Of a stretch of 64,000 nucleotides of DNA, positions 35,234 through 48,341 are shown piece by piece. A program made the position numbers and the translations under genes. Positions within the stretch are counted from its first letter, which is position 1, and every line of letters begins with the position of its first letter. The DNA is taken from contig RHPI01001428.1 in NCBI GenBank assembly GCA_009103225.1, forward strand, positions 281,316 to 345,315, read 5' to 3'. Origin of the DNA: Chlorokybus atmophyticus (Eukaryota; Streptophyta; Chlorokybophyceae; Chlorokybales; Chlorokybaceae). Below the pieces are notes generated by a model. That model had not been told where the DNA came from and did not search any database. It saw only the letters and a list, made by a program, of their open reading frames with translations.

Positions 35234-35827
35234 GGGCTTTGGCTGGCTGAACAGCTTCGTTGTTGCTTGAGTGAGGCAACCAACACTGAGGCCCACATGC
35301 AAGAAGGAATCCTTCAACTGGGCTGGCTGTTTGCCTCACTCACAGCTTCACGTCAGCCTCATCCTTTGACAGCTTTGACAATGTGCCATTCCACTAGATG
35401 CATGAAACTGCTCTGACTACTACGGTTGCTGCAACTCAGCAAAGCAGCAGCTGACAGCTCTCTCTCTACTTGCTACTCAGCGGAGCAGGCAAGTGATCCG
35501 TCGGCCAAGCCTCCAGGCCGCCCAAGCATGAGCCGCCCACAATCGCGCCAGCAATCACGGTCACTGCATGAGAGCAAGCAAGAACAGGCAAGCTTAAGCC
35601 CATAAACACATCTATGCTAAAACACAATGCAAAGCACAACATTGCTTCTGAAAGCTTTCTCAGAACGAAAAGCTGCGTGCTCCGTTTCAGAATCAGCAGC
35701 AGAGTGGTAATTTTAGGGTTGGGGCGGCGAGGTGGGCGGCGAGGTGGTTAAGGTGAGGGGCGGAAGCTGGGCGGGGATCGGGCGCCGGCTGGTCGTGGTG
35801 CTGGGTGGCAACTAGGGGCGTATACGC
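35234..35827. promoter_or_regulatory. Divergent region between the Agenet-ENT and transportin genes
   Basis: About 590 bp between the two start codons. G-rich sequence with a near telo-box (TTAGGGTTG) lies at about 35713. No TATA box stands out. Confidence 0.35.
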
Positions 35828-38800
35828 ATGTCTGCCGATGGCGGCAGCAGCGTCACCGCCGCGCAGACGGCCGCGACGCTGCTGCAGGCTCTGCAGGCGC
35901 TCTACCACCACCCGGATGAAGGAGTAAAGAAGGCTGCCGACCGCTGGCTTGAGGAGTTTCAACACAGCGTTGAAGCCTGGCAGGTGCGATTTACTGATGC
36001 TAACCAAGCTATAATCTATAATCTTAACGCCGATGGCAAGCTTCTCAACTCTGCAGCATGCGTTGCATGCTCAATGCAGTGCTTCTACAAGCATTGGCAT
36101 TGTTATGGATACTGAGTCGTTGTCTACTTGCGTTGTAGGCATAAGTGCACACGTGTTGTCCATATCAATGCTGCATGCAGGGGCGGCTTCTGTGTTGGAC
36201 ATGTGTTTCAGCGGATGTTGCCTTTAAGTGTGCACGCACGAATGCACGAACGCCTCCACGCGTTACGGTCGTTGCACTCTGTAGCCACATCAGCTTCAGA
36301 TCGTGTTCGTGATGTGTTCGCTGAAGCTTTGTAATCTTTGCCGGCTGTACGCATCGCGTTCACTGCATAAGACACAGTGTCTGTGCATGTCGAGCAATGT
36401 AGCACGCAGTATGAACGCCTCAAAGCAGACATACGCACATCAGGCTCACATGCCGCTACGCAGGTCACAGATGGTTTGCTGCACGATGACTCCATTGCCA
36501 TGGAAGTGCAGTACTTTTGCGCACAGACACTGTGCACCAAGGTAAGTGATGGCATGCCAGCTGTAGCGACAGATTGCAACACCAAGCGCAGATGCTTGCT
36601 GTGGTGCGCAACCGCTGTTGCACAGGTGCAAAAAGATTTCGAGGAGCTTCCTCCTGGGGCCGGCCTCTCCTTGCGCGACTCTATGCTGGTAGTTGGAGTT
36701 AGCCAAGTTGTGCCCTCTGTCGGCCACACTGCTGTGACTGAGCGTTGAACTCATCTTGGTTGTTTTTGCGTGCAGGTGCTGCTTGCACGTTTTGCCAACG
36801 GGCCTCCTGCTGTTCGCACTCAGGCAAGCTTGCAGTGTATGTGGTGAAGTATATACGCATGTGTACATACGTGTGCATGCATGTTGTGGTGGTGGCCTCT
36901 AGCAACCTCGGCATAGCACATACACTTTCACATATGCATACAAACTGATGCCGCTAGACACTTCCAGACATGTACACTCAGTCGTATACGTTTATGTACG
37001 TGTGTACGAAAATACACACGCATGGTGTCGGTTATGACATTAAATGGTACATGATATGTTTATATTGTGATCATTGCACAATCACACAGTGACAGTGTTG
37101 TATGCATGTGCTTGCGCCTGATACAATATAGCATCATGCTGATACCGTACCACCGGCTTACACGTTATGATTGCAGTTATGCCTGGCGACGGCGGCGCTT
37201 GCAGCCCACACAACTCAGGATGAGTGGCAGCGCGCCAGTGAAGGTGCAGGAGTTGTGCAGTGGTTGAGGTTGACACTCGGCTCAGATCCGTCCACTCTAC
37301 CCTGCATGCTGGAGCTGTTGCATGTGCTTCCACAGGTACAGTGATGACGGGCATGTGCTTCATTCGCCATCACACACTAAAACGGGTTGCAGGAAGCAGG
37401 CAGTCACAAGATTGCAGTTGTCCCCGACCGGAGGCGGCAGTTCTGGGATGAACTGCAGGCTTCTGCATCGGATGCTTTGTCTATGCTGGCGGTGTGTTAC
37501 CAGCAGTATTCAATGAAGGCGCCGGTACTGTCTGGTTGCCGTACGTGGATCGGTCATTGTTGCGTATAACGCAAGCAGCCTGTATTGTGATGTGCAGCGC
37601 ACTGACGCATCACTTTGTTTCTTTCTAGGCGCTTGCCGCATACAGCACATGGCTGCGACTGTGTGAAAAGTAAGTGGGTTCCAAATTTGACGCAGCTCTA
37701 CGTTGTTTCAATAGTGATGCAGCTGACAAAATACACTTTTGCACGCTGCCTGTTGGTTGTCTTTGTGCGCAGCTTGGCCAACACTTGACATCTTGTGCTA
37801 TTTGCAGAATACCTGCAAGGGAGATGGTCAACCACCCACTGATGAAAGCCGCGTTGGACGGATTGGACTCTCTTGACACATTTGACGATGCTGTTGACGG
37901 TAACTTGACAGCCTTGCATTGTAGTGCCACTCTAAGCAAACCACATTTACTGTAGTAAACTTGGACTCCGAGTTACCCAGACCTTGTGTGCAGCTGTGTG
38001 CGAATTGATACGCTACTCTGGCAACTGCCTATCCCAGTCCGACGATGGTGCCATGGCGTTCATCCAAATCCTGGTCCAGCGAGTTCTGTCATTGAGGCCG
38101 CGGTTGGCGGCAGCAGCAGCTCGGGTACACATCAATGCTTGGTTGTCTGGAAGTGCAGCACACATGCTTACAGCTGTTAGCAGACATTCAATGACATTGA
38201 TGCCATGCAGGTGCGCCACGCGGAACCCGGCTCATCAGAACTAGAGGTTGGTCCTGTGCACTGGAGTGCATCACTGCCGCATGTGCATTAAGTCATGATA
38301 CTGCTGTGAACAGGATGAAGACACTGCAAAGGCTCTTGCTAGAGTCTTTGCAGAGGTGGGAGAAACGTATGTAACATTTGTGGCAGAAGGTGCAAACTCT
38401 TTGGTTGCTTTTAACAACATTGCTGCTTAAGAAATAGCATGTGCAACTTCACCATACGTGTTGATCAGCTGGATACTTGTCCATGCAGGAACGCAAGACG
38501 GGGTGATAGTGGTGGAGTCTTTACTTGACGTTGCTGCATATCCAGATGATGAGATTGCAGCGACGACGTTCAACTTCTGGCATGACTTGCAGAGAGCACT
38601 GGTTCGCAGGTCTGTTGCTAGTTTGGTGACACGTTTATCGCCTTGGTCTCTGCTTTAGTTGAGGTCATTGATAAGTCTTCCATGTGCACAGACCCATTTT
38701 CAGTCCTGCGCTGCATGCTGCTGGAGACACAGCAATGCAGGCTGAGAAGGATCGCCGCATTTCGTTCTTTCAACCTGCCTTCAGCAAGCTGGTCACACTG

Positions 38801-41800
38801 GTACATCGTGTACTCCCAACCAGCTCTGTTGAGGCCTGATTTGAGTTGTCACCATAGCCTCATGTGTGCATCTGTGCAGATCAGTGGGCGTGTCAGGTAT
38901 CCTCTTGACTTTGAAAGTTGGAGAGATGCCGACAAGAAAGACTTTAAACGCTCGAGATATGGTATGCATACGTGTCTTGTACCGAGCTTCAAGAGGATTA
39001 CGGTTGTGGGCAGTATTTATTGTGAAGTGAATAATTTTGGTAACTCTCCTGACTTGCTGCAATCTACAGAGCTGACGCACCAACCTTTTGTGCTGCAGCT
39101 GTCGCAGACACGCTGATCGATGCAGCAGATGTTCTTGGCGGTGAAACCGTGTTGCGGTTGCTGTTGCCGCCTCTGCAACAGGTAAGCGAGTCGACTGTGT
39201 CAAACAAGGATACAAGGTCGCACATGCCCATCAGTGCATCTCTGCAGTCTGCCGAGGCTCTGCTCCAAGGCAGGGAGTCAGAGTGGAGGGCTGCCGAAGC
39301 TGCACTCTACAGCATCAGAGCTGTTTCCAAGAGTGTGCCCCATACAGAAAGCGCTGTTTTGCCCCAGGTCAGCACTCTTTGGTGTTCAGAGCCTTAGGAA
39401 GTCCTATTCAGAGACTGAACAGTACTTGAGCCACCAAGCAGTCAAGCGCGTGCACTGCAATGATCAATGCACAGATGCTTATTTCTGACAGGTCATGTCG
39501 CTCCTTCCGAGACTGCCAGCGCAACCGCAGCTGCTATACACTGGTACAACTTCCAGTGTATGTTCCGTAGTGTAGCATAGGACATGCATGTCTGTGGTTA
39601 CGTGATCTCTCGTTTGCGTACAGCAAGCGACTGAGACTGTTCTCACTGATGTGGTTTTGTGCAGCTGCCTTGACAATCGCAGCCTACGCCGATTGGCTGC
39701 AAACGGTGTTAGCTGCTGATCCTTCTGCCCCACTCATTCCCACCATTCTCCAATATTTGACATCGGCACTGTCGGCTGGTGACGATGCTGCTGCAGCTGT
39801 GGCGTTGGCCCTCAAACACGTCTGCGACGGTACCAATGTTTCCAAACAAAACATTGCATCACGTGGCATGCTGCATCATACAGTACTGAACAGGCTGCTA
39901 TTGTGTTGTGCAGCATGTGCAAAGTATCTCACCACATCATTAGATGCGCTCTTGCAAGTTTATAGGCATCTCACCAGCATGGACAGCTCCGAGATTGGAC
40001 AAGCTTCACCTCCACCCATGGACAATGAAGATTTCTTGCAAATTCTTGAAGGGATCAGGTAGAGATACTCAGTGTGCAGGCGTATGGCCTAGCTACTTAT
40101 GCTATGGCATCGTGCTGCACTTATTGCTACTGGCAACACGTGTCAGTTTGGTGGTGGCTGCGCTTCCAGACGAGCAGTTGCCAGTGGCGTTGAGCGCTCT
40201 ATTACAACCGATTGCAACCGCATTGCAGGTATGCTTGTTGTGGCTCATGAGTCATGGCCCAGCGTTGTTTCATGTGGCATGTGCAGAGGCTATTGGCTAC
40301 ACCACCAGAGTCGCATGCTTCACAAACAGCCCATGCAGCTGCGGTGCAAGTGGATCGCCTCGCTACCATTGTCAGGTGTGTTGTGTGTTCAGGCTTTGCA
40401 TTGCATTCAAGTCCTGTTTATCTCATGACGTGACTCTTCAGGCATGTTGCCCGACCAAAGCAGATTGCGGACGCCTTTCAAAAGCTCTGGCCGTTGGTTC
40501 AAGCTTGCTTTGATAGGTAGGCAACTTGCCGTCTTTGTGTGCCAAGCTGGTGCTTATACCACCCTGCCATAACTGAACTTGATTCTTGCCATTGCAAGGT
40601 TTGCATCTGATCCCCACATGATGGAGCGTTTGTGCCGAGCCTGCAAGTACGCTGTAAGTCCAACAGGGTGAGAGGTGTATGCTTGCCATGCAATTCAAGT
40701 GTTGTTTGTGATATCCTCGCAGCACTCGTCTTTGGCGCTCATTGATGCTTGTTGTCAGTTGCGGAGCGCTGGCAAGGAAATCGGCCCTCTCTTACCAGTG
40801 CTTGTGAACGAAATCCAAGTGCGATTCAATCACAGGCGTCAGTCGAGCTTCCTGTATCTGGCGAACGAGCTAGTCAAGGTGCTTGGAGTTCCACTGCCCA
40901 TGTGATGCATACATAGCAGCTGTCCGCATAAGTACTGACGCTTATCTTGTATGACAGCTGTTTGGTTCAGAACAGAGTTGTTCGGAGCCGCTCGCTGCGC
41001 TGCTAAGTACCCTCTTTGACTTGAGCTGTGCAACTGTGCGCACACTTGAGGTGAAGATTAGTTTTCGCATGGCTAGGTGGCACTGCACTGCGTATCAAAC
41101 ATGCCCAATCCGCTCACGTTGTCATTTCATCACCTTGACTGCAGGACATGACTGCACAGCCTGACATAGTTGACGACCTCTTTTTGCTGGCGTCGCGATG
41201 TCTGAAAAGCTGTCCGCAACTCTTCATCCCTGCCAAGCTCCCTCAACTGATACAGTGCGCGTTGGTTGGCACGGGCATCCAGCACAGGTGCGCATGCCTT
41301 GCTTGTATTTTAGGCATGTATCTGGTGCCTTGATGTGACCCTGATGATGTTTGGACACCACTGTGGGTTCGTTACGCAGCTCACTTGAGTCGTGCATGCA
41401 GGGAAGCGTGTAGTTCCGTGATGTTCTTTATTCAGGGCGTGTTGCAGTTGCCAACCACGCGCCACGGCACACAGTTCATGGGAGTTGTTGAGAGCCTGTT
41501 GCAAACTCATGGCAGAGAACTGCTTGCTCGGTTGTTTAAGGGGCTTGCAGGAGGCCTTCCGGAAAACAGACTAGATGATGTAAGCACATGTTGGCAAACA
41601 CTCAATGCTACTGCGGCAGCCGTTGGTAGGTAAAGTAGATTGCATAGGCCTGACATGACTCCTAATATGTTGTGTTACACACGCAGGTTGCAGAAGTTTT
41701 GGGAGCGTTGGCTGCTGCGAGCAGACAGCAGTTGATGCCCTGGGCTATGGAGTTGATGTCGGCGGTGCCTGCCGCCGCAGTCCCTGACATCAATAAGCAG

Positions 41801-41938
41801 AAGTTTGTGCAGGCGCTGGCAGCGGCGGCCAACGGACAAACCAACCCCGCCAACCTGATGGCTGCTGTGGACGAGATGTCGGACTTGTGCCGCAGAACGC
41901 GGCGCGTACAGGATATGGTTCATAACGCTGTTAGGTGA
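35828..41938 (+). CDS. TNPO3: Transportin-3 / importin-13-like nuclear import receptor
   Basis: A karyopherin-beta that in animals and plants (Arabidopsis MOS14) imports SR splicing factors. I traced 28 exons, from 35828-35983 to 41687-41938, with every phase compatible and a total of 1003 residues, close to family length. Examples: 37177-37335, 37393-37524, 38692-38800, 38880-38961, 39665-39829, 40287-40375, 40723-40878, 41145-41287, 41402-41579. Recognisable blocks are LYHHPDEGVKKAADRWLEEF at the start, QYFCAQTL, SLRDSML, RVRYPLDFESW and DKKDFKRSRY, QVDRLATIVRHVARPKQI, LIDACCQL, DIVDDLFLLASRC and EACSSVMFF near the end, the same order as in TNPO3. Exon 4 (36776-36823) is followed by a GC donor, CAG/GCAAGC. 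Most introns are only 70-120 bp. The C-terminal helix ends in SDLCRRTRRVQDMVHNAVR. Confidence 0.92.
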
Positions 41939-42601
41939 CGAGTCTTGTGCTGCATGCAACATGAGTTGGCCATTGCTGGTGTTGAATTTTGTCCAATGTG
42001 CGAGTAATTGCACATGAGCATCGTTCCCGGGTATGAGAACTGCTCTGCTTAAGACACCCGGAGAACAACATGCAAGTGAAAACACTGTAATGGCAAATGC
42101 TCTATGTTGGTGCCTTGAAGCAGGCTGCGTCAGTATGCATACCCCACAGGTTGACTGCACGGCACAATGCCTCATGAAAATTGCAGGGTCATCCGACACC
42201 TCACAGCTGGCAGTGTCAAAGATGCTGGCAACTAGCAACATGTTGAAAAGAACGCATGTAACCTGCTCATTTGGTCGCTGGATTGCGCTGCTGCTGGATT
42301 GTATTCCTTGATGTGAATTTTGCAAAAGGTATCGTACGATCATATGCATTGTACGTGCGCATAAGTCATGCCCTCTTCACCAAGGCGCACACCAAGCTCA
42401 ACAGAAAATAATATCAAGGTATGCGCAGGTACAATTATGTTTCTCTGTATAAGCATGATATTGTATACGCGCATAAGTTGTGCAGTCTTCACCAAGGTGC
42501 GCACCAAGCTCAACAGACGACCATATGAAGGCATGCGCATGTACCATTGTACTTCTCTGTACAGAAACATAACAGCAATGTGACGCATGGTGCTTGCATT
42601 C
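41939..42601. other. Convergent intergenic region
   Basis: Between the stops of the transportin-3-like gene and the GT61-like gene. Contains a diverged tandem repeat (separate entry). No gene. Confidence 0.5.
42355..42590 (+). repeat. Two diverged tandem copies of about 115 bp
   Basis: Copies at about 42355-42470 and 42470-42590 share GCGCATAAGT, then TCTTCACCAAGG and CACCAAGCTCAACAGA, then GGYATGCGCAKGTACMATT and TTCTCTGTA. They differ by substitutions and short indels. Confidence 0.7.
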
Positions 42602-45523
42602 CTAACAAGCTATACAAGTTAGAAACACTCGCAATGTACGGACTTGAACTAGAAGTAACGATATATTACTGGCACTTGTATATATACAATGCCAGTGCTT
42701 TGCGCTCGCGCAAAGCACTGGCATCTTGTATATATACAAGTTGCCATCTGTCAACCCTTGCGTCCTGCGCAATAGGTTCTGCGCGGCGGAATCCCTACCA
42801 AACCAATCTCGCACAGCAGCAGCAACCCACTCTGCAACGCCTGTGGCATTCACCACGAAATCCGGCGTGAACTTGATGCCAATTAACTTGAAGCCAACAT
42901 CTTGATCACCCGACAAGCCAGCGCATGTTGAGGACGCATCACTGCCTGCAACATGCCCGAAATAATCGCTGAAGTCCTTCGCAACAGAGGTGACTTGGAT
43001 ATGCCCGAGCTGTTCATCTCCGTCATGTTGCTTCTCGCAATTGGCGAAGCCGGCGGTAAGTCCAATGGCTTTTGCGTGCGTCGGTGCTGCTGACCAGAGC
43101 CCTCTCGCACACTCGGATGCAATCTGCTCACAAAAGAGAGCGTGAGTCGGTGTTGTAACGTTTGTGTGTATGCACTCATATACAACACCTGTTCGTGTAC
43201 ATGCAGTGTCCATTCACGCAATTACACCTGTAAGAAGATGGCACAGCGGGGGAGGAAGATCGACAGAGCGCCGTTGGCACCGTGCGCGCCGACGTATACG
43301 TTCGCATTGGCATACAGCACCTGAAGCTCAGATGACTGACTGTACTACATGGGTCCGAAACACATACGTCCAGACATTACTGCACTGCCACATCATCAAC
43401 GAGAAGGCATTCACACCCAGTCTGCCAAGGCAGCCTCGTGACACTGCTGCTTACAAATGAGGTGTGCGTATGCCTGTGTGCTTGAAGCGAAGTACCTACC
43501 TGATCTCGAAACTCAGGCTGGTGTTTGGGGTCTGCGCAACACAACCACAGCTCAGACACTTATTGGTGGTATGCCACATGCCTCAAGCACAGCCATACCT
43601 GTAGCGCATAGTATGTGCACACCCTCGACACTGTCAAGACTTGTCACGTGCTTGCGGACTTTAGTTTGTTGTCGTGCGCTGCATTGGTGTCACGCACGGC
43701 TTTGGCCGCAGCCTCACCGACCTCATCCACGTTAAGCAGCGTGCGATGGTAAACATACTTCCTGAACATCTCAGGCAGTTGGATTGGTTGCATGACATGC
43801 ATTGTGATCCGTAGTGTCTGGCTATCTGAAGATGATCTCGCTTACCTACCTACCTTCCGTACACGGTTACGCGAATCTCCTCAGCCTCCAAAAGCAAAGA
43901 CAGGGGCGGCAGGGGCACCTGGAGGTACCTGAAGGTGGCCTGGTGGAAGAGTGCCAGCGCTTCATTGACCTGAGACTCGGTATATGTGCGACTCGCGGCG
44001 GGCGCGGGAACTGGTCTGCCAGCGTCCACAGCCACATCTGGTTCATTACCAGTGTCTCGAAACAGGTCAGTGCATCGCCTTGGGGGACTCTAATGAGATC
44101 TGCCTGTGCGGAAACACTTATACATAACTCAACACCCATGCACGTGCGCACATGTGCATGCACGTGCGAGCATGTGTGTGGACGTGGGTTGACTTGTGCG
44201 TGAATGCGTGTGCGCTCATGTGTGCGCGTACATGCATGTGTTAGTACCTGTTTGCTGCTGTGTGTACATTGATTACTTGGTGTTCGTACAAAAGCAAGAC
44301 ACACACATCGGGAGTAGTCTCCATGACCGCGCGTGTAATGTGTCCGAGAAGCGCATGGCTAGGTCGCTGAAATGCTCGCATGCTCGCCATAAACAATATG
44401 GTCGATCCTCCCAATTGCATGCCTGCACAAAAGATCGTCACCTCGGAGCAAAGCCATTGCCTTACTCACACATTGGTTCAACTTGATGTCCACTGCACAG
44501 ACCTGAACTCTGGAAGCTGGACAGCAGCCTCATGCAGGATGTTCTCCGTTATATGGTGGTTTGGGTTACCGATGCAGATAGCTAGGCGCATGCTCACGCC
44601 ATTGACTCACACTGAGTTGGTTGGTACACCGTGTTCGCGCGACTCCGTGAAGCGCACCTTGGGGCTCTTGTCTTTCTCAAACAGATGGACCCACTCTTCA
44701 CCCCACAGTTTCTTCACGGAATCAACTTCCACCCAAGTCTGCACGCAAGGGTAGGCTTCAGGTTGTGTGTCTTGTCATCAGTGACAATGTGCGTGTGTAC
44801 GAGCGCATGTGTGTTGACGTGTGTCATTCTGTATTACCACCAACTCCCACAAAAGCGAATGAGCTTTGCTGTCTCTTTATTCTGCTCACCTCATCTTGCC
44901 CAACGAAAACGTAATTCCAGTCAACGCTGGAGTTGTAGTGCAGTGCGTGCACGAACACACGCACTTCATGCTTACACAGCCTGGTACCAACCTTGACGTA
45001 ATCTGTAATAAAGCTGCTGGGAAGCGGGCCGCCCACGTCGCACGCGGACTTGATTCCCCCATGCACGCTGCCAAGAGTGCGCTGGAGGCCCCAGCCGGTG
45101 CCCGGGAGATTGCTCGGTTTACACGGCGGCAGAAAGCTTGGTCGCCTGCACGTTCATTCACGTTCACTGCATGGCAAACAGGCACATGCACATGCACATG
45201 CACATGCACACACGCATTCCTTCATGTACATGTGACTCTGCACGCACGCACGCACACGTACGTGTGCACGTACACTCTTGTAGACCTCTCGATTGAAACC
45301 AACCTTTGGCAAAATGCATTGTCCGTTGTCCGAGGCAACTGGTTGCCATGTCGCCACGTTCAATCACTGCTTCGCCTGCAGCAGTGCTGCAAACGGTTGA
45401 GTGCCAGTTGCGGCCAACAGAGAAGTTGTCCATGGTAGGAAACAGAGGGGGTGTCCATAGTAGGAAGGTTAGCACGGCCGCTGCGCCGGCAAGCAGGAGA
45501 ATGAGGCGCAGGCAGGTAGGCAT
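42602..45523 (-). CDS. GT61-like glycosyltransferase (type II membrane), interrupted by a TGA
   Basis: Starts MPTCLRLILLLAGAAAVLTF, a short cytosolic end and signal anchor, as in Golgi glycosyltransferases. Exons with good support: 45523-45300, 45145-44890 (SVHGGIKSACDVGG, VFVHALHYNSS), 44738-44503 (TWVEVDSVKKLWGEEW; then GNPNHHITENILHEAA, like the family's N-x-x-H-x-x-EN block), 44037-43854 (RTYTESQVNEALALFHQ, ending EEIRVTVYGR), an exon from 43761 (KYVYHRTLLNVDEV), 43320-43228 (NANVYVGAHGANGALS, the 'HGA' block of family 61) and 43123 onward (SECARGLW). Exons near 44430-44320 and 43540-43370 are uncertain. The exon 44738-44503 stays open in one frame except for a TGA at 44609-44607. Neighbouring genes use TGA as stop, so this is likely a nonsense change, a sequencing error or a splice detail I misread. 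Family 61 enzymes add xylose, GlcNAc or arabinose in the secretory pathway. Confidence 0.6.
42671..42745. repeat. Long nested palindrome (hairpin)
   Basis: Arms of about 32-34 bp, 42674-42705 and 42708-42741, are near-perfect reverse complements with a 2-bp centre (TC) and one 2-nt bulge. Each arm is itself close to palindromic around TTGTATATATACAA flanked by CTGGCA and TGCCAG. The element lies in the last open frame of the GT61-like gene or in its 3' UTR. It resembles a foldback or MITE insertion or a strong terminator-like RNA hairpin. Confidence 0.85.
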
Positions 45524-45897
45524 ATGGTTTAAGGGGTCCCCCGACAGATGACGCCATGGTTGACTGATAGCGTGTTTTGTCAATGCGGCGCGTGCATGGC
45601 CACTTGGATGTTGCGGGCACCTGCACGGGCAACAGCATGCGGCATGCGTCTCAGTTAGCAATGCAGCAGAAACAACACGCACTGCCTGATGGGAAACAAC
45701 TTGCGCAAGTGTGAGCACTATGAGCACAGATTACCTGCAGACGAATGTACCGTTGCTGGTTGTAGACATCACTTGCTTGTTGTGCAGATGACCCCAAGAT
45801 CTAGAATTTAGGTTGAACTCAAACCGCAGCATCCATAGCTGCAGGAAGTTCAGCAATGACCATAGAAAGAACAGTCGCTCAGAAGAGCTAAGCTAGG

Positions 45898-46490
45898 CTA
45901 AGTTGAGTTAAGCGCTTCCTGCTTGGCGCAGCACACGAATGGACAGCGGTTGTGGTGTTCCAAGAACATAGATCCAATGTCTGGCGCGAGGCGCAGCACG
46001 GTCGGCAGACTGGTAGCGGACATCACGCCCAGCCCAGCCATGCAGCCAGCCAGCAATCCTGGACCAAGATTGCCAGCCGTCTTGATTGTGGCGTTGCCGC
46101 TGCCAGGACCCGACCGTCACATCAACATCTCAGTGAGCAGTAGCAGCAGCAGCAGCAGCAGCAGAGGGAACAATGCTGCCTGTGTGTTGGACACGCATAC
46201 AGAAAGTCACAACAAGTCACATCATCCCAAGCACACATGGATGAAGCGACAGTCTGCAAGCTTGACAGCTTACCCTAGCGCATTAGCGTGTTCCTGCGTG
46301 GTGGCAACTTTTCTGCGCGCGACTTTGTTCTCGGGGTGAAGTGGGAGCTGAGCTGAGCTGAGGCCAACAGCGAGCAGCAGCAGACACCCAGCAACGTCTT
46401 CAAGCGTGTGCGCGGTGTGTAGGCTGAGCAGCGGTGAGGACGGCTCGCCGCCGCCGCCGCTGCCACGACCACCGCTGCGAAGAAGCTTCT
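45898..46490 (-). CDS. Tentative small secreted or membrane protein, not recognised
   Basis: Two exon-like stretches join in phase: one ending at 46274 (LLLLAVGLSSAQLPL, then VATTQEHANALG, donor GG/GTAAGC) and 46099-45898 (GNATIKTAGNLGPGLLAGCM to a TAG stop at 45900-45898). The first includes a hydrophobic signal-like segment. Its 5' end is open: no ATG was found in frame, and an acceptor at about 46490 would require another exon. The head is close to the GT61-like start at 45523, on the same strand. Could be chance; no family recognised. Confidence 0.3.
46136..46163 (+). repeat. (AGC)n trinucleotide run
   Basis: Eight or so uninterrupted AGC units, within the putative intron of the tentative minus-strand gene. 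Confidence 0.9.
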
Positions 46491-46499
46491 TCCTAAAGC

Positions 46500-48341
46500 C
46501 AAGGGCCGCTCAACAGCTCCGACTGCCTTTGGCACAAGGACTAGGATTGACGCAGCACTTTGGTATGTACTACAGCTGCGCGTGGGTGCGTGGATGCGTC
46601 ATGCACACCAACCGCGTGCTACCGTGCTTGACTACTCTGGAAGACACCACCACCACCACCTACAGAACGCTACAGAAGCATGCATGGTGGCTCACACGTA
46701 CCACAGCAAGAAAAGCAGGGCAGGCTGTGTCAAGGGTGGACCTGCACAGCCGGCGGGCACACGTCCCTGCCGCTGACGGTCAGCACCAAGCAGCTGCTTG
46801 ACGTGTGATCGTAACCGCAGCAACATGGCACTGAGCCAACCCCCGCTTGCACGCAGGCACACACGCAAGTGCAACTGATAGCGGTAGTGACCTCTTTTCT
46901 CTGCCGCTGCTAGCAGTTGTGTTCGTCATGCGGGGTTGTTGGAGCAGAGGATGTGCTTGTGTGACCACGTAGCTGCATAATGTTTCTCTGTATTAGTAAC
47001 ACTGGAAGCGTTATGCAGTAGTAGTGTCAGCACCATGACATCAGTAAGTGATATCCTCCAAGCCTAGATCCATCCTGTCCACGACTTTGCTCGCTAGCCA
47101 TACAATACTATGGATGCGTACTTGTGCGAGTGGTCTCTCAGCGTTGGTTCAGCATGCAGAACCCATCACTGGCATGTCGTTCAAGGGTGGCCAGAAGCAC
47201 TCATCGAGTCGACGATTATGCACTCCTCAATAGCACTAGGCATTAACAACAAGGAGTGGATATCCACGTTGCACATCTTGTGGATACCCGTTCTGCAAGA
47301 GACTGCACTACCATGGACAACGAACTCTGTGGCCATAACATCACGCCACACCAATGTCACACTTCTATTATCATTGACATACTAGCAATTGATGTCGGTG
47401 CTGCCACCATATCTACCCACCACTATGCCCAACCGTACAGTGCATTCCGTAGACGTTCTTTTGTACACAAACAATATACAAACCTACACGTGTATGTGCT
47501 GCACTATTGCATGCACGCAATAGCATCTTCAACTTCCTGTACACACACCCTGTCATGCTAAGCAAGCGCCGCGTCTGCCTCAGTAGTCGGAGGGCCTTGA
47601 GCCACAAGACTCCATCCCGGCTTCGCGGCCATATATTGATTGATGCTACCTAAACATGTTGACTGATGCTACCCATGTGAGCAGGTACTAACTGAGTGCA
47701 TGCTTGTATGTCTAACGGGGCGAGCTAGCATTGGTATAGTGTAGCAAGCAGCCATAGAACTAGCCCGGTGGTTAATTCTTATGTGTAAAGCGTGTGTATG
47801 CTTGTGCTGATACATGCCATTCGCATTGTCCACACCATGCATGCTGCCACCGTACCATACCCATTATATATCCGCACACAGTATAAACAAAATGTTGCGA
47901 GCATGTGAAGCCACATCTATTGAGAAGGCTGGTTGTGCTTCAATGGCACACAACAATCCACAGCGCTGCTGCCAACATGCACCATGCTCGCATCTCACAG
48001 GCTGAGTCGCGACATCCTGATGGCACTGTGCAGGTGACATCCAACCAAATCAAAATACTTCGCTGAGATTCAGATTCAGATTCAGAGGACACTGGCAAAC
48101 ACAAACTACGTCCTCCCAGAATGTCAACATGAGCTGCACATAGCAATCCCAAAACGGCAGGTGCAACAACTGTTGTGTTGCATAAGACTTATGCTGAAAT
48201 CCGTGTGCGTGTGAAATTACATCATATCACACCCCTGTAGAACCAAGTATGCTTGGCGCGCTGCTCATTAACAAAACTGTTCAGGACATATGATGTTTAG
48301 AGTTGTTGCATACGTACTACGATCTGCTAGCATCTGCGCAA
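46500..48341. other. Intergenic, nothing recognised
   Basis: About 1.8 kb. CAC/ACC runs near 46650. No frame with coding character and no RNA gene seen. Its right end is the 3' flank of CPN20. Confidence 0.5.

Noticed and set aside
44607-44609. TGA as a sense codon (variant nuclear code)
   Set aside because: TAF8 and both the EF-hand and Agenet-ENT genes end at TGA in the expected place, and no other gene here has internal TGA codons.
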